Shown here: positions 17,778 through 26,541 of the stretch, piece by piece
How the letters are laid out: each line of letters opens with the position of its first letter
Numbering within the stretch: the first letter of the stretch is position 1
Source: Verrucomicrobiota bacterium
Lineage (GTDB): Bacteria > Chlamydiota > Chlamydiia > Chlamydiales > Rhabdochlamydiaceae
Assembly (NCBI GenBank): GCA_018240065.1
Contig: JAFEGH010000005.1
Coordinates: 1 to 64,000, forward strand
Direction: 5' to 3'
DNA length: 64,000 bases
Translations under genes and position numbers: made by a program
Notes under the pieces: model-generated
What the model saw: the letters and a program-made list of their open reading frames with translations, nothing else
Databases searched by the model: none
What the model was told of the DNA's origin: nothing

Positions 17778-20389
17778 TGTTTTGCCTTTTCAAAGGCGTC
17801 TTTCAGCCCTTCTGGATTTTTACCGCCGGCCTGGGCAGATTCCGCTTTTCCTCCGCCGCTCCCGCCGATGCTGGGCGCGATCTCTTTGACCAGCTGTACA
17901 GCCTGAATCCCTTTTTGCGTCAGGTCGGAGGAGACGCGGACGATCAGCTGGCAGCGCCCTTCCGCTTTCGTGCCGAGCACAATGACTCCAGAGCGGATCG
18001 AGGCGATCAGGTCTTCGACGAGCTCGGGCAGCAGCTCCGATTCGACGGAAACAAGTTCGGCGATGCAGGAGTGGGCGCCGGTTATTTGCGCTTTTCCCAG
18101 AAGCTCCTTGGAGAGGACTTTGAGAGAGGCGCGCTTGAACGTTTTGAGCTCGTGGGAAAGTTGCTTGTTCTCTTCGATGAGGGCAGTGGTGCGCTCAAGC
18201 AGTTTGGAGGCGGGAACTTTCAGCAGCTCGGCTGATTTTTCAGCGAAGTCCTCATTCTCATAAGTGAATTTTTCCGCTTCTTTGCCGCTGACCGCTTCGA
18301 TGCGGCGCACTCCAGAGGAGATGCTGCCTTCTTTGGCAATGCGGAAATACCCGATGGTGCAGACGTTATGCGTATGCGTGCCGCCGCAGAGCTCTTTGGA
18401 GTAGTCGATGTCGATCACTCGCACTTTGGAGCCGTATTTTTCTCCGAAGAACTGCTTGATGTCGGGATGTTTTTGCGCCTCGTCGTAGGAGAGTTCATAC
18501 GATTTGACGGGATTGCCCTCGCGGATCTTTTCATTGACCATCATTTCGATCTGGCGGACATCGTCTTTGCTCAGCGCCTTGTGATGATTGAAGTCGAAGC
18601 GCAGGCGACCGGGTTCCACGAGCGATCCCGCCTGGCGGATATGCGTTCCGAGAACTTTTTGCAGCGCCCAGTGCAGAAGGTGGGTCGCGGTGTGATTGTT
18701 CGCAATCTGCTGCCGACGTGTTGGGTCGACGGCCGCGGAGAGGGGTTCCCCCAGCACAAGCGCTCCTTTTTCCAGACGTCCGATATGGACGATGACGCCT
18801 GAATAGGGAGAGTGGCAGTCGGTGACGGTGAATTGCGCTCTATGGTGGGAGAGGGCGCCGGTGTCGCCGATCTGTCCCCCTTTTTCCGCATAGAAAGGAG
18901 TGCGGTCGAGGATCACCATCCCTTCATCGCCCTCATTCATCTTATCGACAAATTTTCCGTTCACGACAAGGGCCATGATCGTGCCTTCGGCGTTTGTCTT
19001 GTCGTATCCGATGAATTCGCAGGCGCCGTGTTTTTCAACGTAGTTTTTGAACAGGCTCTCTTCGACTTCCTGAACGTGGACCGACTGGGCGCTGCGGGAA
19101 CGTTCCTTTGCCTGCTCTTCGAGGAGCTGATAGGCGTCGAGGTTCACCTGCAGCCCGGTGTCCTTTGCGATCAGCAGGATCTCTTCGAGAGGGAATCCGT
19201 AGGTGTCCTTGAGCTTGAACGCCTCTTCCCCCGTGATCTGCTTGCTTGCGCTTTTTTGGGCGTGCTCGATGACGTTGTTCAGGATATTGCCGCCGCGCCT
19301 TAGCGTGCGGATGAAAGCCTCTTCCTCGAGGGTGAGGATTTCGGCGATCCTGTCTTTAGAGCTGACGAGTTCGTGGTAGTCGGGGCCCATCGTCTCGATC
19401 AGACGGGGGAGGATCTTCGCAAGGAAAGGGTCCTGCATGCCGAGCATGCGTCCGTAGCGGACAGCTCTGCGGAGCAGTTTGCGCACGATGTAGCCGCGCT
19501 CGACGTTGCTCGGCTGAGCGCCGTCGGCGATCGAGAAGGAGAGGGAGCGTATGTGGTCGGAGATGACGTGGAAGGCAGGGGCCATCACGGGATCGTCGGG
19601 ATTGTATTTTTTGCCTGACACGTTCTCAATTTGCGCGATGATGCTGCGCAGTACGTCAGTGCCGAACACGGTGTCCACATTTAATTTTAAAGCGGCGACG
19701 CGCTCCAGTCCTGAGCCGGTATCGATCGACTGTTTGGGCAGGTTCGCCATTTTTCCCGCAGTGTCGCGGTTAAACTGCATGAACACCAAGTTCCAGAATT
19801 CGAGGTAGCGGGTGCCGTCGAGGTCCTCTTTCGGAGATTTCGCCGAGCCGTATTTTTCGCCGCGGTCGAAATAGAGCTCGGAGCAGGGGCCGCAGGGGCC
19901 GGTATCTCCCATCGCCCAGAAGTTGTCCTTCTCGTCCATCCGCACAATCTTCTTTTCAGGGACAATCGCTTTCCACATTTCGAAGGCTTCGTCGTCTTCG
20001 CGGAACACGGTGATCCAGACTTTTTCAGGGTCGAATTCAAAAATTTTAGTCGTCACATCCCAGGCATAGGCGATCGCTTCTTTTTTAAAGTAGTCGCCAA
20101 AGGAGAAGTTGCCGAGCATCTCGAAGAAAGTGAGGTGGCGCGCGGTATGGCCGACATTGTCCAGGTCGTTATGTTTGCCGCCGACGCGGATGCATTTCTG
20201 AGAGGTCGCCGCTCGCGTATATTCCCGTTTGCTCTTTCCTAAAAAGACGTCTTTGAACTGGTTCATGCCCGCGTTTGTGAACAGCAGAGTGGGATCATCA
20301 TGGGGGACGACGGGGGATGAGGAGACGACAGCATGGCCGTTGTCTTTAAAATATTTGAGAAAATTGCGGCGGATCTCTTGTGAAATCAT
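17756..20389 (-). CDS. alaS: alanyl-tRNA synthetase
   Basis: AlaRS (877 aa) charges tRNA-Ala. The class II core is at the N-terminus (FTNAGMNQFKDVFLG, GDTGPCGPCSE), the editing domain has the zinc motif HTATHLLHWAL together with CGGTHTHN, and the C-terminal dimer domain ends with a Gly-rich segment (GGSGGGKAESAQAGGKN). ATG at 20389 follows TAGGA. It is upstream of, and overlaps, mfd; alaS-mfd is a chlamydial gene pair. Length matches the family. Confidence 0.96.
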   Translation of the reverse strand: MISQEIRRNFLKYFKDNGHAVVSSSPVVPHDDPTLLFTNAGMNQFKDVFLGKSKREYTRAATSQKCIRVGGKHNDLDNVGHTARHLTFFEMLGNFSFGDYFKKEAIAYAWDVTTKIFEFDPEKVWITVFREDDEAFEMWKAIVPEKKIVRMDEKDNFWAMGDTGPCGPCSELYFDRGEKYGSAKSPKEDLDGTRYLEFWNLVFMQFNRDTAGKMANLPKQSIDTGSGLERVAALKLNVDTVFGTDVLRSIIAQIENVSGKKYNPDDPVMAPAFHVISDHIRSLSFSIADGAQPSNVERGYIVRKLLRRAVRYGRMLGMQDPFLAKILPRLIETMGPDYHELVSSKDRIAEILTLEEEAFIRTLRRGGNILNNVIEHAQKSASKQITGEEAFKLKDTYGFPLEEILLIAKDTGLQVNLDAYQLLEEQAKERSRSAQSVHVQEVEESLFKNYVEKHGACEFIGYDKTNAEGTIMALVVNGKFVDKMNEGDEGMVILDRTPFYAEKGGQIGDTGALSHHRAQFTVTDCHSPYSGVIVHIGRLEKGALVLGEPLSAAVDPTRRQQIANNHTATHLLHWALQKVLGTHIRQAGSLVEPGRLRFDFNHHKALSKDDVRQIEMMVNEKIREGNPVKSYELSYDEAQKHPDIKQFFGEKYGSKVRVIDIDYSKELCGGTHTHNVCTIGYFRIAKEGSISSGVRRIEAVSGKEAEKFTYENEDFAEKSAELLKVPASKLLERTTALIEENKQLSHELKTFKRASLKVLSKELLGKAQITGAHSCIAELVSVESELLPELVEDLIASIRSGVIVLGTKAEGRCQLIVRVSSDLTQKGIQAVQLVKEIAPSIGGSGGGKAESAQAGGKNPEGLKDAFEKAKQWLAAKN

Positions 20390-20518
20390 AATCTAATTCC
20401 TAACTGGTACTGTGAATCAAAAGTTCTTGCAGCTTGGGCTGATGTGCAGAGAAGATTATCATAAAGCTGAAGAGAATGTCAAAGTTCAAACCTGGGAACC
20501 TCTCCTAATCAAATTTTT

Positions 20519-20780
20519 CGCCGATTTTCGATGCAAATCGGCTTGAAAGAACCCATCAATCGTCTGAAACTTATTACTAGGCTGGGTTAGACAGCCTTAA
20601 CAAGAGTCTTCTTCCTAAATATTATCTTTTCTCTGTATGATGCACGTTTTTACAATAGAAACCATTTGACGTTGAGAGACTGTTGTCGAATTAAGCTTCT
20701 GTCGATTTTTTGGGTTCATTCGAGCCGATTTTCGATCCTGAGTGTGGAGGCCGTCTCAATATTCAACAATAGTCTCTTAG
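20519..20780. repeat. inverted-repeat-rich intergenic element between alaS and tkt
   Basis: The 411-nt alaS-tkt gap (20390-20801) contains no gene I can support but has nested inverted repeats. GAGACTGTTGTCGAAT (20676-20691) is mirrored imperfectly by ATTCAACAATAGTCTC (20761-20776), giving a ~109-bp unit (20672-20780). A second pair links ATCGGCTTGAAAGAACCCAT (about 20538-20557) with a tract near 20704-20729 that reads TTTGGGTTCATTCGAGCCGAT. A 13-bp direct repeat GCCGATTTTCGAT occurs at 20520 and 20724. The pattern suggests a decayed small mobile element. It ends directly before the tkt ribosome-binding site. Confidence 0.5.
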
Positions 20781-20801
20781 GAAAATTCAGGAGTTTTTTG
20801 C

Positions 20802-22790
20802 ATGGATGCAGAGTTAAAAAAACAACTTAACAAAATCGCCAACGCCATTCGAGCGCTCTCAATGGAGGCTGTCCAGAAGGCCAATTCCGGTCACCCCGGG
20901 CTGCCGATGGGCTGCGCTGAGTTCGGCGCATATCTCTATGGTGTTTTGCTTAGGCACAATCCGAAAAACCCCAAGTGGCTGAACCGCGACAGATTCGTTC
21001 TTTCTGCCGGCCACGGCTCCATGCTCCTTTATTCCCTCCTGCACCTGTCGGGTTTTGGTCTGTCGATGGATGAGATCAAACGTTTCCGCCAGCTCCACTC
21101 CAAGACTCCGGGGCATCCCGAGTACCACATCACGGCCGGCGTCGAAGCGACGACAGGTCCTCTGGGACAGGGCGTGGGCAACGCTGTCGGGCAAGCTCTC
21201 GGGCTGAAGATCCTTGGAGCGCGCTTCAACTCCGATGAGTACCCGCTGTTCAACAGCAAGGTTTACTGTCTTGCCGGCGACGGCTGCATCATGGAAGGCG
21301 TGTCCGCCGAAGCGTCCTCTCTCGCCGGGCACTTGGGACTCGACAACCTTGTTTTGATCTACGACGCCAACAAAGTAACCCTCGACGGCTTCCTGGCCGA
21401 GTCCGATTCGGAAGATACTAAACTGCGTTATCTGGCGTATGGGTGGGACGTGGTCGAGCTCGACGGATACGACTTCGAGCAGATGGAAAAGGTCTTTAAC
21501 CATATCCGCGAGCACCAGACGAAACCGACGATGGTGATCATGCATACGATCATCGGCAAAGGCTCGCCGAACAAGGCGGGAACCCACAAAGTCCACGGCT
21601 CGCCGCTTGGAGTCGAGGAAGTCGAGGCGACGAAAAAAGCCCTCGGTCTTCCGGAAGAAGAATTCTACGTGCCGCAGTCTGTCTACACTTTCTTTGAACA
21701 GAAGCTGGCAAAAGACGGCGCCCTCGAACAGAAATGGAAAGAGATGTTCCGTAGGTTCTCTGAAGCAAAGCCCGATCAGGCCAAGACATTCATGCAGATG
21801 GTCGAGAAAAAGATGCCCGACGACATCGAAGCGCTGCTGAAAAAGATCGAGATCAAGAGTCCGATGGCGACCCGCAGTTCATCCCAGGTCGTGCTGAACA
21901 CACTTGGGGAACTGCTCCCGCAGCTCATCGGAGGATCGGCCGACCTGTCAGGCTCTGACATGACGATGATGAAAAAATATCCTGTCATATCCAAAGGCAA
22001 TTTCGCAGGAAGAAACATCAAGTACGGCGTCCGTGAATTCGCGATGGCGACAGCTGCCACCGGCCTTGCCGAGACGGACATGATCGTTCCCTACATTGGA
22101 ACATTCCTCACCTTTTCCGATTATATGCGCAATGCGGTCCGCCTTGCCGCTCTTTCGAAAGTGCAGGTGATCTATCAGTTCACGCACGATTCGATCTTCC
22201 TGGGGGAGGACGGGCCTACCCACCAGCCGATCGAGCATTATGCAGCGCTCCGTGCCATGCCCAACCTGCATGTCATCCGGCCGGCTGACAACAACGAAGT
22301 GAAGATGTCTTGGCTGGCTGCCCTGCGCTACCGGGGGCCGACGGCGATCATTCTGTCCCGTCAGAATCTTCCCGATATCGCCGGATGCAATGTTCCTTAC
22401 GATCAGGGGATGGGAAAAGGCGCTTACATCATCAAAAAAGAATCGGCCAAGCCTGACTTCACTTTGATGGCGACAGGCTCAGAAGTCTCGCTCGCAATGG
22501 ATGTCGCCGCCGCGCTCGAAAAGATCGGGAAGGCTGTCCGCGTCGTCTCGATGCCGTGCTGGGAACTCTTCGATGAGCAGAGCGATGAGTACAAGCGTAG
22601 CGTTGTCGGAGGAGATTTAGGCCGCCGCGTCAGCATCGAAGCGGGAGTGAGCTTCGGATGGGCGAAATGGATCGGACCGGAAGGGATCGCGATCAGCATT
22701 GAAACGTTTGGAGAGTCTGCTCCGATGAGCGATCTGGCCGCTGAATTTGGTTTCACAGTCGACTCCATTTTAGATAGACTGCTTTCATGA
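20802..22790 (+). CDS. tkt: transketolase
   Basis: Transketolase (662 aa) moves two-carbon units in the pentose phosphate pathway using thiamine diphosphate. Visible motifs are NSGHPGLPMGCAEFGAYLYG, the ThDP/Mg motif GDGCIMEGVSAEASSLAGHL ending with N in the following IYDANKVTLDG, and the pyrimidine-domain stretch HDSIFLGEDGPTHQPIEH. ATG at 20802 follows TTCAGGAG. The stop overlaps the hemE start (ATGA), so the two genes are translationally coupled. Length is standard. Confidence 0.96.
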   Translation: MDAELKKQLNKIANAIRALSMEAVQKANSGHPGLPMGCAEFGAYLYGVLLRHNPKNPKWLNRDRFVLSAGHGSMLLYSLLHLSGFGLSMDEIKRFRQLHSKTPGHPEYHITAGVEATTGPLGQGVGNAVGQALGLKILGARFNSDEYPLFNSKVYCLAGDGCIMEGVSAEASSLAGHLGLDNLVLIYDANKVTLDGFLAESDSEDTKLRYLAYGWDVVELDGYDFEQMEKVFNHIREHQTKPTMVIMHTIIGKGSPNKAGTHKVHGSPLGVEEVEATKKALGLPEEEFYVPQSVYTFFEQKLAKDGALEQKWKEMFRRFSEAKPDQAKTFMQMVEKKMPDDIEALLKKIEIKSPMATRSSSQVVLNTLGELLPQLIGGSADLSGSDMTMMKKYPVISKGNFAGRNIKYGVREFAMATAATGLAETDMIVPYIGTFLTFSDYMRNAVRLAALSKVQVIYQFTHDSIFLGEDGPTHQPIEHYAALRAMPNLHVIRPADNNEVKMSWLAALRYRGPTAIILSRQNLPDIAGCNVPYDQGMGKGAYIIKKESAKPDFTLMATGSEVSLAMDVAAALEKIGKAVRVVSMPCWELFDEQSDEYKRSVVGGDLGRRVSIEAGVSFGWAKWIGPEGIAISIETFGESAPMSDLAAEFGFTVDSILDRLLS

Positions 22791-23806
22791 ACGATTTGTT
22801 TCTAAAAGCGCTCGGCTGCAACCCTGTCCCCCGTCCGCCCGTGTGGCTGATGCGGCAGGCAGGACGCTACATGCCGCAATACCGAGCGTTGAGAGAGAAA
22901 CATTCCCTTTGGGAAATGTTCCACCATCCCGACATTGCAGCTGCGGTCACACGCCAGCCTTTGGAATATTTAGGCGTCGATGCAGCCATTCTCTTCTCTG
23001 ACATCCTTGTCATTGCGGAAGCGCTCGGATTGACCGTTCAATTTCCCGATAAGGGAGGCCCGCGCGTCGAACCGGCAATTCATACCGCTGCCCAGGTTGC
23101 CGCTCTGCCTTACATTCCCGTTTCTGATTCTCTGCATTATGTTTTTGAAACGATCAGGCTTGTCAAAGGGAGCATCGATGTTCCATTGATCGGATTTAGC
23201 GGCGCGCCGTTTACAGTGGCAAGCTACTTCATTGATTCGTCAAGCCATCATTCATTTGAACGCACCAAACGGTGGATCAAAGAGGATCCTCAATCCTTCC
23301 ATGCGCTTCTGGCAAGGATCACAGAGGCGACGATCGCCTACCTCAAAGAACAGGTGAAGGCGGGAGTGGACGCTCTTCAGGTTTTCGATTCCTGGGCAAG
23401 CGTGCTCGACGATGCGGAGTTCGAAGTGTTCTGTGCCCCCTACTTGCTTCAGATCGTGGACGCTCTTAAAGAAACCGGAGTTCCGGTCATTCTCTTCTGC
23501 CGAAGCTCCTCTCTTCGATCCGACGCGCTTTCTAAGATCCGACCTGCGGGGATCAGTTTCGACTGGCACTTGCCTATGAAAGAACTGCGTCAAAAAGTAC
23601 CCGCCGGCATCGCCGTGCAGGGTAATTTCAATCCTGAATTCCTAAAATTGTCTCAATCAGAAATCCAGCTTGGTGTAAAAGAACTTTTAACTTCGATGCA
23701 CGGCGAAAAGGGATTCATCGTCAACCTTGGGCACGGGGTGACCCCCGATATTCCCTTTGAGAACGTTCGCTGCTTTGTCGAAGCTGTGAAGCAGTCTTCT
23801 ACCTAA
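22787..23806 (+). CDS. hemE: uroporphyrinogen decarboxylase
   Basis: HemE (339 aa) decarboxylates uroporphyrinogen III to coproporphyrinogen III. The N-terminal signature PPVWLMRQAGRYMPQYR and the second signature GFSGAPFTVASYF are intact, as is the C-terminal NLGHGVTPDIPFENV. It overlaps tkt by four bases. Its product feeds HemF (27742-28536) and then HemG (28575-29936). The stop codon lies inside the left end of a dispersed repeat. Confidence 0.95.
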   Translation: MNDLFLKALGCNPVPRPPVWLMRQAGRYMPQYRALREKHSLWEMFHHPDIAAAVTRQPLEYLGVDAAILFSDILVIAEALGLTVQFPDKGGPRVEPAIHTAAQVAALPYIPVSDSLHYVFETIRLVKGSIDVPLIGFSGAPFTVASYFIDSSSHHSFERTKRWIKEDPQSFHALLARITEATIAYLKEQVKAGVDALQVFDSWASVLDDAEFEVFCAPYLLQIVDALKETGVPVILFCRSSSLRSDALSKIRPAGISFDWHLPMKELRQKVPAGIAVQGNFNPEFLKLSQSEIQLGVKELLTSMHGEKGFIVNLGHGVTPDIPFENVRCFVEAVKQSST

Positions 23807-23875
23807 ACAACTTCAAAACTTGGTTTTCGGCTGCGTCAAAGCAGGGCGATCCAATGATTGCAAATCTGCTCCGGA
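23802..23875 (+). repeat. dispersed intergenic repeat, copy A
   Basis: The segment starts CCTAAACAACTTCAAAACTT within the hemE stop and continues through GCGTCAAAGCAGG and GATCCAATGATTG. It aligns with the right arm (reverse strand) of copy B at 33038-33186, with copy C (33250-33302, reverse) and copy D (52890-52940). See the finding on the repeat family. Confidence 0.6.
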
Positions 23876-23922
23876 GAAAGCGACAAGCGGTCCTGGTTCT
23901 TAGGTGCGTTCCCTCGTATTAG

Positions 23923-23951
23923 TTGAAAAGTGAACTCTATTTTCTTATAAT
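23923..23951 (+). promoter_or_regulatory. near-consensus promoter of a small basic ORF
   Basis: TTGAAA (23923-23928), a 17-bp spacer and TATAAT (23946-23951) differ from consensus by two bases only. Transcription would start near 23958 and read into the ORF at 24009. Confidence 0.75.
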
Positions 23952-23975
23952 GAACTTAAGTTCACCGAATGGTGA
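23952..23975. promoter_or_regulatory. palindromic operator candidate at the transcription start
   Basis: GAACTTAAGTTC (23952-23963) is a perfect 12-bp palindrome directly after the -10 box, overlapping the expected start site. It is followed by TCACCGAATGGTGA, a second inverted repeat (23962-23975). Either could bind a repressor or shape the leader RNA. Confidence 0.35.
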
Positions 23976-24008
23976 CTCTTTATTTAACAGAGAAATTCAG
24001 GAGATTAT

Positions 24009-24119
24009 ATGTCTATCCCGGAGCCGTCAGGGCAGCAATTGTCGATTTTTTCATCCCTTCTTTCTCTCTCCAAGTCTTTGAAACGTAAGTCTCTCAAGGT
24101 TTCTTTCAAGCGAAAGTAA
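24009..24119 (+). CDS. small basic protein, 36 aa, unrecognised
   Basis: The ORF is too short for routine gene calling but has all the signals of a real gene: a near-consensus promoter 58 bp upstream, AGGAG five bases before the ATG, a stop, and a hairpin plus T tract downstream. The peptide has an uncharged first half (MSIPEPSGQQLSIFSSLL) and a Lys/Arg-rich second half ending SLKRKSLKVSFKRK. No membrane segment is evident. It lies between hemE and the symporter gene. It could be a nucleic-acid-binding or ribosome-associated peptide, or only a leader; I assign no function. Confidence 0.55.
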   Translation: MSIPEPSGQQLSIFSSLLSLSKSLKRKSLKVSFKRK

Positions 24120-24158
24120 CCCTCTAAATTTCCTCCTATTACCTATTGATTCCAGCTT

Positions 24159-24185
24159 TAAGCCTTGAAGGCTTTGCGGTTTTTT
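24159..24185 (+). terminator. intrinsic terminator after the small ORF
   Basis: AAGCC and GGCTT pair around TTGAA (24160-24174), followed by TGCGG and six T residues ending at 24185. Confidence 0.5.
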
Positions 24186-24207
24186 AAAATTTATATTGAG
24201 AGCAATT

Positions 24208-25560
24208 ATGTTTCTTTCCTTCTTTGATTATTTAGCGCGCATCGACGCGTTTTTCTGGGGATACCTCGGCTTTTCCTGCATTGCGATACTGGGGTGTTAT
24301 TTCACTGTCAAATCAGGCTTCTTCCAATTCCGCGCCCTGCCTTCCATCTTCCGCACTTTCTGGTACTTCCTCAAATACAAGTCCTCATCGGGCAATGGCA
24401 CCCATCCTTTAAAAGTTTTTTTCACGTCAGTAGGAGGGATGATCGGCGTCGGCAATGTGGCAGGCATTGTGACAGCCCTTCAGATCGGGGGCCCGGGTGC
24501 CCTGTTCTGGGTATGGATCGCCGCCTTTTTAGGTTCGCTCATCAAATACTCGGAGGTTTACCTGGGGCTAAAGTATCGCGTGGCCAACGACAAAGGAGGC
24601 TATGACGGGGGATCGATCCATTTTCTCAAAAAAGCTTTCCAAAGCCGCTTTGTCGGGATGGCCGCTTGCGTTCTTCTTTGCATTTACGCTGCGGAAGTGT
24701 ACCAGTTTTCCGTTCTTACGCACTGCATTTCGGTGAATTGGCAAATCGACCATCTCTATGTCGTCATCGGCTTTCTGGCTTTGATCCTTTACACCGTGCT
24801 CGGGGGGATCAAACGGGTCGGTAGAATCTGCTCCACGCTGATGCCCGTGTTCACTCTGCTTTACATCGCCATGGGAATTTATGTGATCGCTCACCATATC
24901 CCTGAGCTGCCGGGATTGATCGGAGACGTTTTCCGCTCCGCTTTTACAGGGCACGCGGGGTTAGGAGGATTCGCGGGAAGTACGATCATGCTTTCGATGC
25001 AGCAGGGGATCTCGAGGGCAGTCTATGCCGCAGATATCGGGATCGGCTACGATTCGATCATCCAGAGCGAGACCAATGCCGCTCAGATCGAAAATCAGGC
25101 TCGCTTGTCGATGCTTGGCGTGTTCCTTGACAATCTGGTCTGCACATGCACTCTTCTGATCGCGCTTACATCGGGGTTCTGGAAAGCAGTGCCGACGCTC
25201 GATCCAGCTCTTGTTGTGCAGAGTGCGCTTGCCGTCTATTTCCCGGGCCAGGCAGTCTTTATGCCCATCTTTCTGTTCGTGCTGGTCTATACGACGCTGA
25301 TTTCTTATTTGTTCGTGGGTTTTAAATGCGCGCGTTTCCTGCATCCTCGTCATGGAGAAAAGATCTATTTTGTCTTTGCGATTGCGTTTCTTGCGTTCTT
25401 TTCATTTTTCGATCAGTCCAAAGCCCTGCTTGCGATGTCGCTTGCCGGATGTCTTTTGCTATGCCTCAACCTGACCGGAATTTATAAGCTTCGCAAAGAA
25501 ATTGAGTTCCCGCTATTCGTGGCTCCAGAGGGGGAGAGAGCGGAAGTTGAACCTGGGTGA
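24208..25560 (+). CDS. sodium:alanine/glycine symporter (AGCS family)
   Basis: The protein (450 aa from this start) is an inner-membrane Na+-coupled carrier for alanine or glycine. About ten to twelve hydrophobic segments are visible. Family stretches are GGMIGVGNVAGIVTAL and GGPGALFWVWIAAFLGSLIKYSEVYLGLKYR, and QGISRAVYAADIGIGYDSI. ATG at 24208 is preferred over an upstream TTG (24196) because TTGAGAG precedes it. It stands alone with its own upstream gap. Chlamydiae carry comparable dagA-type permeases. Exact substrate is not determined by the sequence. Confidence 0.88.
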   Translation: MFLSFFDYLARIDAFFWGYLGFSCIAILGCYFTVKSGFFQFRALPSIFRTFWYFLKYKSSSGNGTHPLKVFFTSVGGMIGVGNVAGIVTALQIGGPGALFWVWIAAFLGSLIKYSEVYLGLKYRVANDKGGYDGGSIHFLKKAFQSRFVGMAACVLLCIYAAEVYQFSVLTHCISVNWQIDHLYVVIGFLALILYTVLGGIKRVGRICSTLMPVFTLLYIAMGIYVIAHHIPELPGLIGDVFRSAFTGHAGLGGFAGSTIMLSMQQGISRAVYAADIGIGYDSIIQSETNAAQIENQARLSMLGVFLDNLVCTCTLLIALTSGFWKAVPTLDPALVVQSALAVYFPGQAVFMPIFLFVLVYTTLISYLFVGFKCARFLHPRHGEKIYFVFAIAFLAFFSFFDQSKALLAMSLAGCLLLCLNLTGIYKLRKEIEFPLFVAPEGERAEVEPG

Positions 25561-25628
25561 AGATTGTGATTTAAATTTATTCTCTCCTGCATAGAATCCG
25601 AGGGAAAACTTTTTCAAATGAGGGTGAA

Positions 25629-26531
25629 GTGCAGGAGAGGATTTACCATTGCATCGGCGCCGCTTCTTGCTGGGGGGCGCAGATTAGAACGTGTGAAGAC
25701 GGACCGGATGCTATAAAACAGTCCGGATGCCAGGAAGAACTACAGAAGCAGAACATTTCTGTCGCTGGATGGGAATCTCTTTATCCTAAAGTCCTTTTCA
25801 AAGAAACAGACCTTCCTCTTAAAGACGTCCTCCCTTTGATCTCGGAATTCAACAATCGTCTGGCAGACAAAGTCTTCGAAGTCGTTGGACAAGGCCGCTT
25901 TCCTGTCGTCATTGGCGGAGATCACAGCATTGCTGTCGGCACCTGGAACGGGGTCGTCTGTTCTATCTCGCAGCAGAGTCAAAAACCGCTCGGGCTGATC
26001 TGGATCGACGCCCACATGGACTCGCATACCGTGGAGACGAGTCTCTCCGGCGCCTGGCACGGAATGCCTCTTGCCGCACTCATGGGCCACGGGACAAAAG
26101 AGCTTGCTGAGGCCAGGAGAAGCGCCCCGATTTTAATGCCAGAAAATGTCTGTCTGATCGGAGTCCGCTCGTATGAAGAGGGAGAGCAAAAGCTTCTCGA
26201 AAAGTTAAACGTCCGCATTTACTTCATGGAAGAGGTCAACAAGCGGGGTTTTCAGACTGTGCTTCAAGAAGCGATCCAACTTGTTTCTAAAAATACAGTC
26301 GGCTATGGAGTGAGTTTAGATATCGATGTGATCGATCCTTCCGAAGCGCCCGGCGCCGGCAGCCCCGAGCCGGGAGGAATCAGCGGCCGCGATCTTTTAA
26401 AGGGACTTGAGTTTCTTAAAGGAGACCCTAGTCTCAAAGCTTTCGAGCTTGTCGAATTCAATCCCCATCTTGATGTTGAGAATAAGACGCTAAACCTCTG
26501 CAAACAGATCCTTGCAACAGTTCTATCTTAA
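25629..26531 (+). CDS. rocF: arginase
   Basis: Arginase (300 aa) hydrolyses L-arginine to ornithine and urea with a dinuclear manganese centre. All metal-ligand motifs are present: GGDHSIAVGT, WIDAHMDSH and SLDIDVIDPSEAPG. GTG at 25629 is the start, with TGAGGG upstream. An ornithine aminotransferase gene follows after ten bases, which argues for arginase rather than agmatinase or formimidoylglutamase. The pair should work as an arginine-degrading route. Confidence 0.88.
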   Translation: MQERIYHCIGAASCWGAQIRTCEDGPDAIKQSGCQEELQKQNISVAGWESLYPKVLFKETDLPLKDVLPLISEFNNRLADKVFEVVGQGRFPVVIGGDHSIAVGTWNGVVCSISQQSQKPLGLIWIDAHMDSHTVETSLSGAWHGMPLAALMGHGTKELAEARRSAPILMPENVCLIGVRSYEEGEQKLLEKLNVRIYFMEEVNKRGFQTVLQEAIQLVSKNTVGYGVSLDIDVIDPSEAPGAGSPEPGGISGRDLLKGLEFLKGDPSLKAFELVEFNPHLDVENKTLNLCKQILATVLS

Positions 26532-26541
26532 GGATGTTCCC

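Noticed and set aside
20439..20545. 34-codon frame upstream of tkt (from an ATG near 20441)
   Set aside because: No ribosome-binding site and its end lies in the inverted repeat GCCGATTT/AAATCGGC.
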